This document shows, piece by piece, positions 55,304-63,558 of a stretch of DNA of 64,000 bases. Within the stretch, counting starts at the first letter, position 1. Each line of letters begins with the position of its first letter. Source of the DNA: Nocardia exalbida NBRC 100660 (GTDB taxonomy: Bacteria; Actinomycetota; Actinomycetes; Mycobacteriales; Mycobacteriaceae); NCBI RefSeq assembly GCF_000308575.1, contig NZ_BAFZ01000077.1, positions 62,001-126,000 of the forward strand, written 5' to 3'. A program made the translations under genes and the position numbers. The notes below the pieces were generated by a model, which was not told where the DNA came from, did no database searches, and saw nothing but the letters and a program-made list of their open reading frames with translations.

Positions 55304-55477
55304 CTACAGCTTGCTCACCGTCGAGTTGTCCGAGCCCGACACCGCCTTGTACAGCAGGTACAGCCCGAACACGACGGCGCTGATCACCAAGATGGGGAAC
55401 AGGCCCTTGATCAGCGCGCCGATGACCGCCAGCGCGATCCAGACGACCGCGACGATACCGATGATCTTCCACAACAT
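55304..55477 (-). CDS. Two-helix small membrane protein, 57 aa
   Basis: A 57-residue protein: MLWKIIGIVAVVWIALAVI forms one helix, GLFPILVISAVVFGLYLLY a second, and the tail SGSDNSTVSKL is polar. GAAAGG upstream of the ATG supports this start over the 14-codon longer one. Function unknown; a similar small protein often accompanies Psp-type envelope-stress genes, but no motif proves that here. Confidence 0.75.
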   Translation of the reverse strand: MLWKIIGIVAVVWIALAVIGALIKGLFPILVISAVVFGLYLLYKAVSGSDNSTVSKL

Positions 55478-55651
55478 TTCGATGCCTTTCGAAGTCCGTT
55501 TACGCTTCGAGCATGGCATCCGAATGAGCGTGAATCACCAGGTGAGACGGGATATGGGGGTGGAAATCAGGGTTCCCCCGGACCCTGGTCGCTCGCCTGC
55601 GGTGCGCCGATCGGGGTTTTCTCCCGACATGTCACGTAGACGAACGAAGCC

Positions 55652-55684
55652 GGACCCGGCCACGCCATCGGCGCGACCGGGTCC
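55652..55684 (-). terminator. Hairpin after the PRC-barrel gene
   Basis: GGACCCGG and CCGGGTCC make an eight-base stem with a 17-base loop, starting 12 bases past the PRC-barrel gene stop in its direction of transcription. Confidence 0.5.
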
Positions 55685-55695
55685 CACCCGCCCGA

Positions 55696-56325
55696 TCAGC
55701 CCCGTCGGCGCTCGGCGTCCGGGAGGTCTCCGGTCAGGGGGTCGTCGTGCGCCATGCCGTCCCGCTCCCGCATTCCGAGATCTGCCGTGTCGACGGCGTA
55801 GGAGTCGATCATCGGCTCGCGTCCCACGCGCGCCCGTTCGCCCGCGGGCGGCATCCGCAGCGTCTCCTCCTCGCTTCCCGGGTAGGTCCGCGTCCGGGCC
55901 GGGGCGGCGTCTCCCGGTTGTCCGGCGCGCTCCTCCGGCGGGCGAGTCATCTCGGGGCGGGCTCGCTGCGGCTGCGGCACCGGCTGCCTGCCGTAGACGT
56001 CCCAGGCGGCCTGCTCCGGGTCGATCTGGTAGTGATCGAACAGTTCCTGCTCGGCCTGCGGGCTGATCTGCCCGTTGTGGTCGAGCTGGGGCGAGGCCTT
56101 CACCGCGTCCTTGCCGACCCGCACCTGCAACGTGGCCGACTCGGGGCGGTGCTCGGCCCCGGCCAGCGGGACAAGGGCGTCGGCACTGAACAGGCCGGTG
56201 GACACCGCGATCCAGGTGGGTGATCCGGAATTGTTGTCGACGTAGACCCGCTTGACCTTGCCGATCTTCTCGCCTTCGAGACCGTACACCGAGCTTCCGA
56301 TGAGCGTTTCCAGCATTTCAGTCAT
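55696..56325 (-). CDS. PRC-barrel domain protein
   Basis: A 209-residue soluble protein. Residues ~1-75 are a PRC-barrel (LIGSSVYGLEGEKIGKVKRVYVDNNSG). Then comes a short linker (QELFDHYQIDPEQAAWDVYG) and a Pro/Arg-rich disordered C-terminal half. The DUF2382 domain that often follows PRC in stress proteins is absent. The ATG has AGGAACCC upstream. PRC barrels bind RNA-processing or photosynthetic partners in other organisms; the function here is unknown. Confidence 0.88.
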   Translation of the reverse strand: MTEMLETLIGSSVYGLEGEKIGKVKRVYVDNNSGSPTWIAVSTGLFSADALVPLAGAEHRPESATLQVRVGKDAVKASPQLDHNGQISPQAEQELFDHYQIDPEQAAWDVYGRQPVPQPQRARPEMTRPPEERAGQPGDAAPARTRTYPGSEEETLRMPPAGERARVGREPMIDSYAVDTADLGMRERDGMAHDDPLTGDLPDAERRRG

Positions 56326-56403
56326 GGGTTCCTCCGCAGTTCGTCCGTGCGACGGGCAGCCCGACAGAACGCGGCCGACCACCGCACGTGCTGAGAAAAG
56401 GGT

Positions 56404-56568
56404 TCAATCGCTTATGGGTCGATCGGTGACGTCGGGGCCTGCGACGCGCTGCGCTCTGCGCGACAGCCGCACCGGGTCCTCGGCGGTCTCACACGACAGA
56501 TACCGGCTGACATCCAGCCGCTGCGTGTCCTGGTCGAGCAGCGATCGACGGTAGGAAACATCAAGCAT
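56404..56568 (-). CDS. Small hypothetical protein, 54 aa
   Basis: A 54-residue frame starting MLDVSYRRSLLDQDTQRL, with CAGGAG well placed before the ATG. It is polar and Arg/Asp-rich with one cysteine, no membrane helix and no known domain. It stands 78 bases upstream of the PRC-barrel gene on the same strand and may be its operon leader. Coding support is the ribosome site and a modestly protein-like composition. Confidence 0.5.
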   Translation of the reverse strand: MLDVSYRRSLLDQDTQRLDVSRYLSCETAEDPVRLSRRAQRVAGPDVTDRPISD

Positions 56569-56738
56569 GACGTGCTCCTGCCCAGTAGTGCATGTTCCCG
56601 GCCCCAGACGAAGCCGGAAGAGATCAGCTACAGGGTGGCAACTACCCCCGAGTGCCACGATCAAACAGGACAAGCCGCAATCTGCCGCCTCGACGCGACC
56701 CACGCGGCGATATAGCAATCAAACAGCTATCTAGACGA

Positions 56739-58259
56739 TCACCGCAGCCCGCGCCGCGCGGCATCGGAAGCGCCCTTGAGCAGCATCAGCGCCGAGGGCC
56801 CGCTGGTGAACCGGAAGTCCTTGCCGCGGTGGTCCACCTCGCCGTCGGTGGCCAAGGAGACCGGCTGCTCGGCCACCCGCACGTCCACGCGGGAGACCCG
56901 GCGGTGCCGGTAGGTGGGCGAATACGCCAGCGTGCCGGTGAACGTCGCCAAGACCAGCCGCAGCCGCGAGAAGGGGACGTCGGCGCGCAGGTAGCGGACG
57001 TCGAGGGTGCCGCCGTGCAGCTCTGGGCGCGACATCGGGATCTGGTCGGCGGGGTGGTAGGTGCCGTTGCCGACGAACAGCATCCACAGCGCGGCGCGGG
57101 CGCCGTCGATGGTGACGTGCAGCGGCTGGGCCCGGAACAGCACGCGCACCATGGCCATTCCCGCGGCGGGCCATTTACCGATCCGGCGCTCCCAGCGCTC
57201 GCGGACGCGCACGAAGTCGGGATAACCGCCGAGACTGGCGGTGTTGACGAAGACGCGCCGCTCGGCGTCGTCGAAGCACACCTCGGCCACGTCGACGCGG
57301 ACCGCTTCGCCCGTTTCCAGCCCGGCGATGGTCACCTCGGCGTCCTCCACGCCGGCATCCCTGGCGAAGTGGTTGAGCGTGCCGCCCGCGAAGACCGCCA
57401 GCGGCATCCGGTGGCGCACCGCGTACTCCGCGACCGCGGACACCGTCCCGTCTCCGCCCACGACGCCGAGCGCGACGATGTCGTCGCGCCGCAGCAGTTC
57501 ACCGGCCCGCGCCTCGACATCCTCGTCGCCGCCGAGTTCGAGCACCTCGGCGGCGGGCAGCCGGTCACGCAGGGCGGCGAGCGCGTCGTCGCCACCGCCC
57601 GATCCCGCGTGCGGATTGCCGATCAGCAGCAGCCCCGCGCCGCCCGGCAGCGGATCCACGTGCTCGACCGGTCCCAGGGTGGCGGGCCCGTCGTCGCGCA
57701 CCGCCCACCACCGCCGGGTGGCCAGCGCGACCGCACCGCCGAACAGTGCCCCCGCGACCACGTCGGACGGCCAGTGCACGCCGATGTGCACGCGCGAATA
57801 GCCGACCGCGGCGGCGACCGGGGCCACCGCGGCGGCCGCCACGGGAGATTCCAGCGCCAAGCCCGTCGCGAAGGCGGCCGCGGAAGCCGAATGCCCGGAC
57901 GGGAACGACGACGAGACCGGCGGTGCGACCAGCCTGCGCACGAACGGGACGGACTCGTCGGGCGGACGGCGGCGCGGAAACAACGGCTTGGCCACGCCGT
58001 TGGCCACGCCGCTGGCAATGCTCAGCGCGAGCAGCCCGCGCACCGCGCCGCGCCGGGTCGAGCGATCCCCGGCCACGAACAGGACCGCCCCGAGCGCGAT
58101 CCACAAGCGATTCTTGTCGGCGGAGGTGCTCAACGCCTTCAGCACCCGGTCCGCCGGGGTCGGCCGCACGCGCGCACTGCGGCCGACCAGCCAGCGATCC
58201 AGGCTGCCCGTCAGTCCGACCACCCCACCGTCGCGCCCGCGAGTCGAGAGAAACCGCAT
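56739..58259 (-). CDS. PAP2 phosphatase fused to a diacylglycerol-kinase-like domain
   Basis: A 506-residue bifunctional lipid enzyme. Residues ~1-200 are a PAP2 phosphatase: KPLFPRRRPP, SSFPSGHSASAAAF and SRVHIGVHWPSDVVAG are the three phosphatase motifs. Residues ~210-500 are a diacylglycerol/sphingosine kinase-like domain: LLLIGNPHAGSGGG, GVVGGDGTVSAVAEYA and FAGGTLNHFARD. Opposite reactions on phosphatidic acid or related lipids are thus joined in one chain. Several weak membrane helices lie within the PAP2 part. The ATG start lacks a strong ribosome site. Confidence 0.92.
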   Translation of the reverse strand: MRFLSTRGRDGGVVGLTGSLDRWLVGRSARVRPTPADRVLKALSTSADKNRLWIALGAVLFVAGDRSTRRGAVRGLLALSIASGVANGVAKPLFPRRRPPDESVPFVRRLVAPPVSSSFPSGHSASAAAFATGLALESPVAAAAVAPVAAAVGYSRVHIGVHWPSDVVAGALFGGAVALATRRWWAVRDDGPATLGPVEHVDPLPGGAGLLLIGNPHAGSGGGDDALAALRDRLPAAEVLELGGDEDVEARAGELLRRDDIVALGVVGGDGTVSAVAEYAVRHRMPLAVFAGGTLNHFARDAGVEDAEVTIAGLETGEAVRVDVAEVCFDDAERRVFVNTASLGGYPDFVRVRERWERRIGKWPAAGMAMVRVLFRAQPLHVTIDGARAALWMLFVGNGTYHPADQIPMSRPELHGGTLDVRYLRADVPFSRLRLVLATFTGTLAYSPTYRHRRVSRVDVRVAEQPVSLATDGEVDHRGKDFRFTSGPSALMLLKGASDAARRGLR

Positions 58260-58446
58260 CGCTGCAGCCTACCGACCGCGCGGGCGCTGCGTCCGGGCGA
58301 CCGCTGCGCCCGAGGCCGCGCGCTCAGGTGTTCGCGGACGCTGTCGGCGCTGTCACAAACCGGCTAGTACGCCATTTCAGTGCACGGATGTACTCTGATC
58401 TCGAACGCACAGTGGCGTTGCGCGACAACAGGGAAGGGATGATCGA

Positions 58447-58497
58447 ATGACGCAGACACCCCAATCAGCACACAGTCATGCACCGAATCTCAGGTAA
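58447..58497 (+). CDS. Possible 16-residue leader peptide
   Basis: ATG at 58447 has the best ribosome site of the region (GGGAAGGG, eight bases upstream) but opens a frame of only 16 codons, MTQTPQSAHSHAPNLR, before a TAA. The downstream 77-residue frame starts inside it in another phase. It could be a translated leader that hands ribosomes on, or a frameshift (real or from sequencing) could join the two frames. Confidence 0.4.
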   Translation: MTQTPQSAHSHAPNLR

Positions 58498-58711
58498 CGG
58501 CCGCGACTCGATGGAAAACACGAACGAGCTGGCGCAGGAACTCGCGGCCGCGGCACGGCGGCACGGTTCGGCGATCGCGGGGATCGTCGGGTCGGCCGCC
58601 CGTAAGGCGTCCTGGGAGGTGCTCGATCTCATGGCCGAGAGCCGGGAACTGATGGGCGCTGCGTTTCGCGCCCGGGCCGAGGAACTCCGCCGCCGGGACC
58701 GGCAGAACTGA
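58478..58711 (+). CDS. Small helical protein, 77 aa (or 66 aa)
   Basis: Mostly helical, Ala/Arg/Glu-rich: ENTNELAQELAAAARRHGS, then a hydrophobic patch GIVGSAARKASWEVLDLM and a charged tail. Two in-frame ATGs (58478 and 58511) both lack a ribosome site of their own. It overlaps the 16-codon leader in another phase, so coupling or re-initiation is likely. It converges on pspM, ending 12 bases from that gene's stop. No family recognised. Confidence 0.55.
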   Translation: MHRISGNGRDSMENTNELAQELAAAARRHGSAIAGIVGSAARKASWEVLDLMAESRELMGAAFRARAEELRRRDRQN

Positions 58712-58722
58712 AACGGAACCGC

Positions 58723-59613
58723 TCAGATCGGTGGCCGCGGCGACGCGGGCACCGATTTGTCGGCCACCTCGATGAGGGCCTGGGCCCACCCGTCCAGCCG
58801 GTCGGAGGCGTGGCGCAGATCCGCGACAATGGTGTCGAAGTGGTGGCGCACCACGGTGTTCTCCGGAACCGCGAGAATCCGGGCCGCCGCGGCGACGACC
58901 TGCTCGTACTCCGCGACGCCCCCGTCGAGCCTGGCCGAGGTCAGCCGCAGGTTCTCGGTGAGTGCCACCGCCGCGGGCGAATTCGCGCTTCCCATGGCGC
59001 CGAGGCCCTGTTCCATCGCCGTGATGTCGGCGGCCAGCGCGTGCAGCGCCGCCGCGCCCGAGGCGGCCGTCTCGAGCATGTCGGCCAGTTCGTCGGGGGG
59101 CAGCCGGTGCGAGCGAGCGATCTGAACGCCCATCCCGTGCAAGGCCTTCTCCGCGCGCACCAGACGGGCGATCGACGGGCGCGCGATCGACCACAACGGC
59201 GGCTGCTTGCGCGGAACGAACGCCGCCTGCGGCAGTGGTGCGCCCCGCAGCCGCAGATAGCGGCGAGTGCTCAGCGCCGCACCGGTGACCAGCGCGACCG
59301 CGCCGCCGCCGACCATGACCACGGCCCACACCGGCGCGGAAACGACAACGAGGCCAACGGTTCCCGCCGTGGTGAGGCCGGACACGGTGCCCAGCTGGAA
59401 GCTGCGCCTGCGAGCCCTGCGGCGGCGGCGCAACTCACGCTCCCGCGGATCGGCCCAGCGCCGCACGGCGACGAGCGCGTTCTCACCGACTTCGCGAAGG
59501 CTGTCCGGCAGGCTGCCCGGCTGTGGCGCGAGCGCGGCTTGTGCCCGGATCATCGCCGACTCGCGCAGGCGCCGCGCGTCGAGCTGCCGCTCGCGAAATA
59601 CACTGCCGCTCAT
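58723..59613 (-). CDS. Phage-shock envelope protein PspM (Rv2743c-like)
   Basis: Membrane partner of PspA in actinobacteria. The 296 residues have a basic N-terminal third ending RRRRRARRRSFQLG, two adjacent membrane helices (about 75-120), and a C-terminal helical cytoplasmic domain with KQPPLWSIARPSIARLVRAE. The ATG has GGGAGAGAAGGT upstream. It is the third gene of clgR-pspA-pspM. The mycobacterial fourth gene pspN is not found; the next gene is on the other strand. Confidence 0.88.
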   Translation of the reverse strand: MSGSVFRERQLDARRLRESAMIRAQAALAPQPGSLPDSLREVGENALVAVRRWADPRERELRRRRRARRRSFQLGTVSGLTTAGTVGLVVVSAPVWAVVMVGGGAVALVTGAALSTRRYLRLRGAPLPQAAFVPRKQPPLWSIARPSIARLVRAEKALHGMGVQIARSHRLPPDELADMLETAASGAAALHALAADITAMEQGLGAMGSANSPAAVALTENLRLTSARLDGGVAEYEQVVAAAARILAVPENTVVRHHFDTIVADLRHASDRLDGWAQALIEVADKSVPASPRPPI

Positions 59614-59754
59614 ACCTTCTCTCCCACCGGTTGCACACATCGGACAGACCGAGACCCGACTCGGCCGACGGCCGGCCGGTCGGGTCCCCACGCCTTGTCT
59701 TCCAGTGAACCAGCCCCCACCGACACCCGTTGGCCGAACGCCCGGTCGCGGCGG

Positions 59755-60576
59755 TTACTGCTGCGCGGCCTGCCCCTTGTTCATCTGCGGTTGTGCCGAA
59801 TTCGCCTGCGCCGGACTGATGGCGGGCTGGGCGCCACCGGCCGGCAGCTGGTCGCCGCGCATGGAGGCGCGGATCTGCTCCAGCTTGCTGTGCCCGGCCA
59901 TCTGGATGCTGGCCTGCTGCACCTCGAGCATCCGTCCCTGCACCGAGTTCTGCGCGAGTTCGGCGGCACCCAGCGCGTTGGCGTAGCGGCGCTCGATCTT
60001 CTCGCGGACCGCGTCCAGGCTCGGCGTGCTGCCCGGCGCCGACAGCGTCGAATCCATCTGCTGCAGCGAGGCCGAGACCTGCTCCTGCATCTTCGCCTGT
60101 TCCAGCTGGCTGAGCAGCTTGGTGCGCTCGGCGACCTTCTGCTGCAGCAGCATCGCGTTCTGCTCCACGGCCTTCTTCGCCTGAGCCGCCGCCTGCAGCG
60201 ACTGGTCGTGCAGGACCTTCAGGTCCTCGACGGACTGCTCGGCGGTGACCAACTGCGCGGCGAACGCCTCGGCGGCGTTGGTGTACTGGATCGCCTTCTC
60301 GGTGTCACCCGCCGCGGTGGCCTGATCGGCCAGCAGGACGGCCTGGCGCGCGTTGGCGTTGAGCTTCTCGACTTCGTCCAGTTGCCGGTTCAGCTTCATC
60401 TCCAGCTGACGCTGGTTGCCGATGACCGACGCGGCCTGCTGGGAGAGGGCCTGGTGCTGCCGCTGGGCTTCCTCGATAGCCTGCTGAATCTGGACCTTCG
60501 GATCCGCGTGCTCCTCGATCTTCGAATCGAAGAGGGCCATCAGGTATTTCCAGGCCTTGACGAACGGACTAGCCAT
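59755..60576 (-). CDS. pspA: Phage shock protein A (PspA/Vipp1 family)
   Basis: ESCRT-III-like coiled-coil protein that stabilises stressed membranes. The 273 residues begin [28 protein letters not shown] (amphipathic N-terminal helix), followed by a long coiled coil to about residue 220, then a Gln/Ala/Pro-rich tail. The ATG at 60576 excludes a 21-codon upstream extension. It lies between clgR and pspM; mycobacterial PspA acts with the ClgR regulator in one feedback loop. Confidence 0.95.
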   Translation of the reverse strand: MASPFVKAWKYLMALFDSKIEEHADPKVQIQQAIEEAQRQHQALSQQAASVIGNQRQLEMKLNRQLDEVEKLNANARQAVLLADQATAAGDTEKAIQYTNAAEAFAAQLVTAEQSVEDLKVLHDQSLQAAAQAKKAVEQNAMLLQQKVAERTKLLSQLEQAKMQEQVSASLQQMDSTLSAPGSTPSLDAVREKIERRYANALGAAELAQNSVQGRMLEVQQASIQMAGHSKLEQIRASMRGDQLPAGGAQPAISPAQANSAQPQMNKGQAAQQ

Positions 60577-60775
60577 CGATTGATCCCGCCTCCATCTGAC
60601 ATGCCGCGCTCCGGCGCGACTCCAGTGCGCGACCGTCACGCACCCGATATGTGCCTATCCTCCATCATGCGGCACCCGGGCCGGGCGAACCCGGCCCAAC
60701 CGACGCTGAGGGAGAATCTATCCGCTTTCCGCGGCGGCCCGCAGCGTTGCCGCCGTGGCCACGTCTCGTAGCGCG

Positions 60776-61237
60776 TCACACGCCCTTCACCAGGACCAGC
60801 ATGTCCGATCGCGGAGCGGGGATGACGATCCGCGTGTCCTCCGCCAGCGGCAGCGGCCGCGCGGCCGCGTCGGCCGCCGACATGCTCGCCGTCGCCGGAG
60901 CGGGCGCGGATTCCTCCTGCGCCGCGGGCTCGGCCGCCGTCCGCTCCGACTCGACGGCGGCCGCGGCCGCCGCGTCGTCCGCGGGCGCACCGGCCGTCGG
61001 CCCGTCGGCCCCCGCCATGAGCGTGCTCACATCCCACAGCACCCGTGACAGCGGGACGTCCAGCGCTTCGCAGATGGCGGCCAGCAGTTCGCTGGAGGCC
61101 TCCTTGCGACCGCGCTCGACTTCGGAGAGATAGCCCAAGCTGACCCGCGCCGAGGTCGACACCTCGCGCAAGGTCCGGTTCTGGGCGAGACGCGCACGCC
61201 GCAGACTGTCCCCGATGGCCTCTCGCAGCAGCGTCAT
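60776..61237 (-). CDS. clgR: ClgR, Clp-gene and Psp regulator
   Basis: A 153-residue XRE-type activator of clp proteases and psp genes. The helix-turn-helix is at about residues 14-65 ([28 protein letters not shown]); then a Pro/Ala/Glu-rich linker and the LVLVKGV end. ClgR is normally a Clp substrate through its C-terminus, and this one ends in hydrophobic VKGV. The ATG has GAAGGAGAAAGAG upstream. A SigE-like promoter is 70-100 bases upstream, so envelope stress should switch on the operon. Confidence 0.93.
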   Translation of the reverse strand: MTLLREAIGDSLRRARLAQNRTLREVSTSARVSLGYLSEVERGRKEASSELLAAICEALDVPLSRVLWDVSTLMAGADGPTAGAPADDAAAAAAVESERTAAEPAAQEESAPAPATASMSAADAAARPLPLAEDTRIVIPAPRSDMLVLVKGV

Positions 61238-61309
61238 CTCTTTCTCCTTCGCTCCCGGTCGCCGGGCCGACACGATTCTCGACCCCACGCATGCCGTTCT
61301 TTCTGGCAC

Positions 61310-61337
61310 AACGTCGGAGCCGGGGCGGTTGGTTCCC
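61310..61337 (-). promoter_or_regulatory. SigE-type ECF promoter of clgR-pspA-pspM
   Basis: On the minus strand GGGAACC (61337-61331) and CGTT (61313-61310) are separated by 17 bases, which matches the mycobacterial SigE pattern GGGAACC...CGTT. The clgR ATG is 73 bases beyond the -10 element. Confidence 0.7.
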
Positions 61338-61349
61338 GTCCGGGACACC

Positions 61350-61877
61350 TCAGCCGCTCCGCCCGACGCGGTCGGCCGGGCCCGAGCCCGCCTCCCGCAC
61401 ACACCGCAGCAATTCCGACACCGCCGTGCGCGTCGCACCGATTCTGATCGTCCACCGGTCGCCGGGGAGTTTCAACCGCATCACTTCGGTATGCCCGGGA
61501 CCGGCCACTCCGAGGAAGACCGTGCCGACCGGATGCCCGTCTTGCGAATCGGGGCCCGCGACGCCGGTCAGGCCGACCCCCCAGTCCGCGCCGCAGCGCG
61601 TGCGGGCGCCGACGGCGAGCTGTTCGGCGGTGCTCGCCGCCACCGGTCCCTCGCTCGCGAGGACCTCCGCGTCGACACCGGCGAGGCTGTGCTTGAGGTC
61701 CGTGGCGTACACCACCAGACCGCCGCGCAGCACCGCGCTGGCGCCGGGCACCCCGGCGATGGTCGCCGCGAGCAGGCCCGCGGTCAGGGATTCGGCGGTG
61801 GCCACGGTTTGCCGCACGGTCACCAGTGCACGCACGAGATCGATGGCGGGCACGTCGGCGATCAGCGGATCGCTCAT
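61350..61877 (-). CDS. CinA C-terminal-domain protein (NMN amidohydrolase family)
   Basis: A 175-residue protein homologous to the C-terminal (PncC-like) part of CinA, which deamidates nicotinamide mononucleotide: [36 protein letters not shown], and [13 protein letters not shown] with the conserved Ser and Thr. The damage-inducible N-terminal MoaB-like domain of full CinA is absent, as is common. The ATG shares ATGA with pgsA. It stands just upstream of the clgR promoter. Confidence 0.9.
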   Translation of the reverse strand: MSDPLIADVPAIDLVRALVTVRQTVATAESLTAGLLAATIAGVPGASAVLRGGLVVYATDLKHSLAGVDAEVLASEGPVAASTAEQLAVGARTRCGADWGVGLTGVAGPDSQDGHPVGTVFLGVAGPGHTEVMRLKLPGDRWTIRIGATRTAVSELLRCVREAGSGPADRVGRSG

Positions 61878-62533
61878 ACGCCGCGCGTCCGCCCCGGGCC
61901 GCCCGCGAACCACACGCGGGCCGCCTGACCGACGTAGTCCAGTCCGGTGCCCACGGTCAGCGCGACCGCCAGGTACATCAGTGGCATGCCGATTCCGGCC
62001 GACCAGCCGGACAGCGGCAACAGCACCATGGCGATCGCCAGGGACTGGACCAGCGTCTTGAGCTTGCCGCCGCGTCCGGCCGGGATCACTCCGCGCCGCA
62101 CCACGATCAAACGCAGCAGTGTGACGCCGATCTCACGTCCGCAGATCACCAGGGTGATCCACCAGGCCAGATCACCGAGCAGGGACAGCCCGATCACCGC
62201 CGACCCGATCAGCGCCTTGTCCGCGATAGGGTCGGCCAGTTTGCCGAAATCGGTCACCAAGCCGTATTTGCGGGCCAATTGCCCGTCGAACCGGTCGGTG
62301 ATCGCGGCGAGGCCGAACAGCGCCGCGGCGGCGATTCGCCAGCCGGTCTCGTGGCCATCCCCGACGAACAGCGCCGCGACGAACAGCGGCACGATCGCGA
62401 TGCGCAGCATGGTGAGCACGTTCGCGATGTTCAGCAGCGGCGGCCCGGTCTCGGCCTGCGCCGGTGCGAAGCCGGGACGGAGCGGAGCGGGCGCGCTCCA
62501 GGGGCGGTCCGTCTCGTCGGGTTGTACGCTCAT
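61874..62533 (-). CDS. pgsA: CDP-diacylglycerol-glycerol-3-phosphate 3-phosphatidyltransferase PgsA
   Basis: Makes phosphatidylglycerolphosphate (or a related CDP-alcohol product). The 219 residues have a polar N-terminal ~30-residue tail, about six membrane helices and the CDP-alcohol motif DRFDGQLARKYG, then DFGKLADPIAD, with all metal-binding Asps. It matches the pgsA3 position in M. tuberculosis. The start is the ATG at 62533 with no earlier gene overlap. It leads the pgsA / cinA unit. Confidence 0.94.
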   Translation of the reverse strand: MSVQPDETDRPWSAPAPLRPGFAPAQAETGPPLLNIANVLTMLRIAIVPLFVAALFVGDGHETGWRIAAAALFGLAAITDRFDGQLARKYGLVTDFGKLADPIADKALIGSAVIGLSLLGDLAWWITLVICGREIGVTLLRLIVVRRGVIPAGRGGKLKTLVQSLAIAMVLLPLSGWSAGIGMPLMYLAVALTVGTGLDYVGQAARVWFAGGPGRTRGV

Positions 62534-62675
62534 GCCTTCGCCTCACCGGCGACAGGCTCGGTCACGGCCGCCTCGTCATCGCGGCGCGCCACTCGGCGCG
62601 ATGCGATGAGCTGAACGAGTTGATCCGCGGCACACGTTCAGAGTATCGGTAGCCGGGCCGACTACTGTGCACCCC

Positions 62676-63242
62676 ATGACCTCTCGGGGACCATTAGGTG
62701 GTTCGACCAGCGACGCGTATCCGGGCGCGGCTTCTGCCGCGCAGAGTTCCCTCCCGGTCGTCCGACGCGCGCGAACCTCCGATGTACCAGAGATCAAGCG
62801 CCTCATCGACGTCTACGCGGGCCGGATCCTGCTGGAGAAGAACCTGGTCACCCTCTACGAGGCGGTGCAGGAGTTCTGGGTCGCCGAATTGGACGGCCGC
62901 GTCGTCGGCTGCGGCGCGCTGCACGTGCTGTGGGCCGACCTCGGGGAGGTGCGCACGGTGGCGGTACACCCCGACGTCAAGGGCTCCGGTGTGGGCAAGC
63001 TCATCGTGCAGCGACTGGTCGCGGTGGCCCGCGAACTCGAGTTGCAGCGGCTGTTCGTGCTGACCTTCGAGGTTGAGTTCTTCGGCAGGCACGGCTTCGT
63101 GGAGATCGACGGCACACCGGTCACCGCCGAGGTGTACGCCGAGATGTGCCGCTCCTACGACACCGGCGTGGCCGAGTTCCTCGATCTGAGCTATGTGAAG
63201 CCGAACACTCTCGGCAATACTCGGATGCTGCTGACGCTCTGA
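62676..63242 (+). CDS. Amino-acid (glutamate) N-acetyltransferase, ArgA-like GNAT
   Basis: First step of arginine synthesis in actinomycetes, as in M. tuberculosis ArgA (Rv2747). The 188 residues have RRARTSDVPEIKRLIDVYAGRILLEKN, the GNAT acetyl-CoA loop VHPDVKGSGVGKLIVQRL, and the C-terminal LDLSYVKPNTLGNTRML that this family conserves. ATG at 62676 is used; GTG at 62667 is in frame. Neither has a ribosome site, so the transcript may be leaderless. It is divergent from pgsA. Confidence 0.93.
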   Translation: MTSRGPLGGSTSDAYPGAASAAQSSLPVVRRARTSDVPEIKRLIDVYAGRILLEKNLVTLYEAVQEFWVAELDGRVVGCGALHVLWADLGEVRTVAVHPDVKGSGVGKLIVQRLVAVARELELQRLFVLTFEVEFFGRHGFVEIDGTPVTAEVYAEMCRSYDTGVAEFLDLSYVKPNTLGNTRMLLTL

Positions 63243-63269
63243 GTCCGTCCCCACAGGAAAGCGATACCC

Positions 63270-63554
63270 GTGCCGATCTTCGCCGTCCACTACGTCTACT
63301 CCGACTCCACCATCGCAGGCCGGGACGCGCACCGTCCCGAGCACCGGGCCTGGCTGGCCGGCCTGCTCGAGTCGGGCGCCCTGCTCAGCAGCGGTCCGTA
63401 CCCGGACGGGTCCGGAGCGCTGCTGATCTTCCGCTCGCAGGACGCGGGGCAGTTGAAGGACCTGCTCGCCCGGGATCCGTTCGCCAGGGAGAACCTGATC
63501 GACGACGTCCGCGCCGTGGAGTGGGCCCCGGTCTTCGGCGCCTTCGCGTCCTGA
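63270..63554 (+). CDS. YciI-family protein
   Basis: A 94-residue protein of the YciI (dimeric alpha/beta barrel) family: FAVHYVYSD, then DAHRPEHRAWLAGLLESGALLSSGPY with the conserved His-Asp pair, and the C-terminal DDVRAVEWAPVFG. YciI proteins have lyase or isomerase-like activity in a few cases; the substrate is unknown. The GTG start follows AGGAAAGC and lies 27 bases after the GNAT gene, so the two probably form one operon. Confidence 0.9.
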   Translation: MPIFAVHYVYSDSTIAGRDAHRPEHRAWLAGLLESGALLSSGPYPDGSGALLIFRSQDAGQLKDLLARDPFARENLIDDVRAVEWAPVFGAFAS

Positions 63555-63558
63555 CCGG

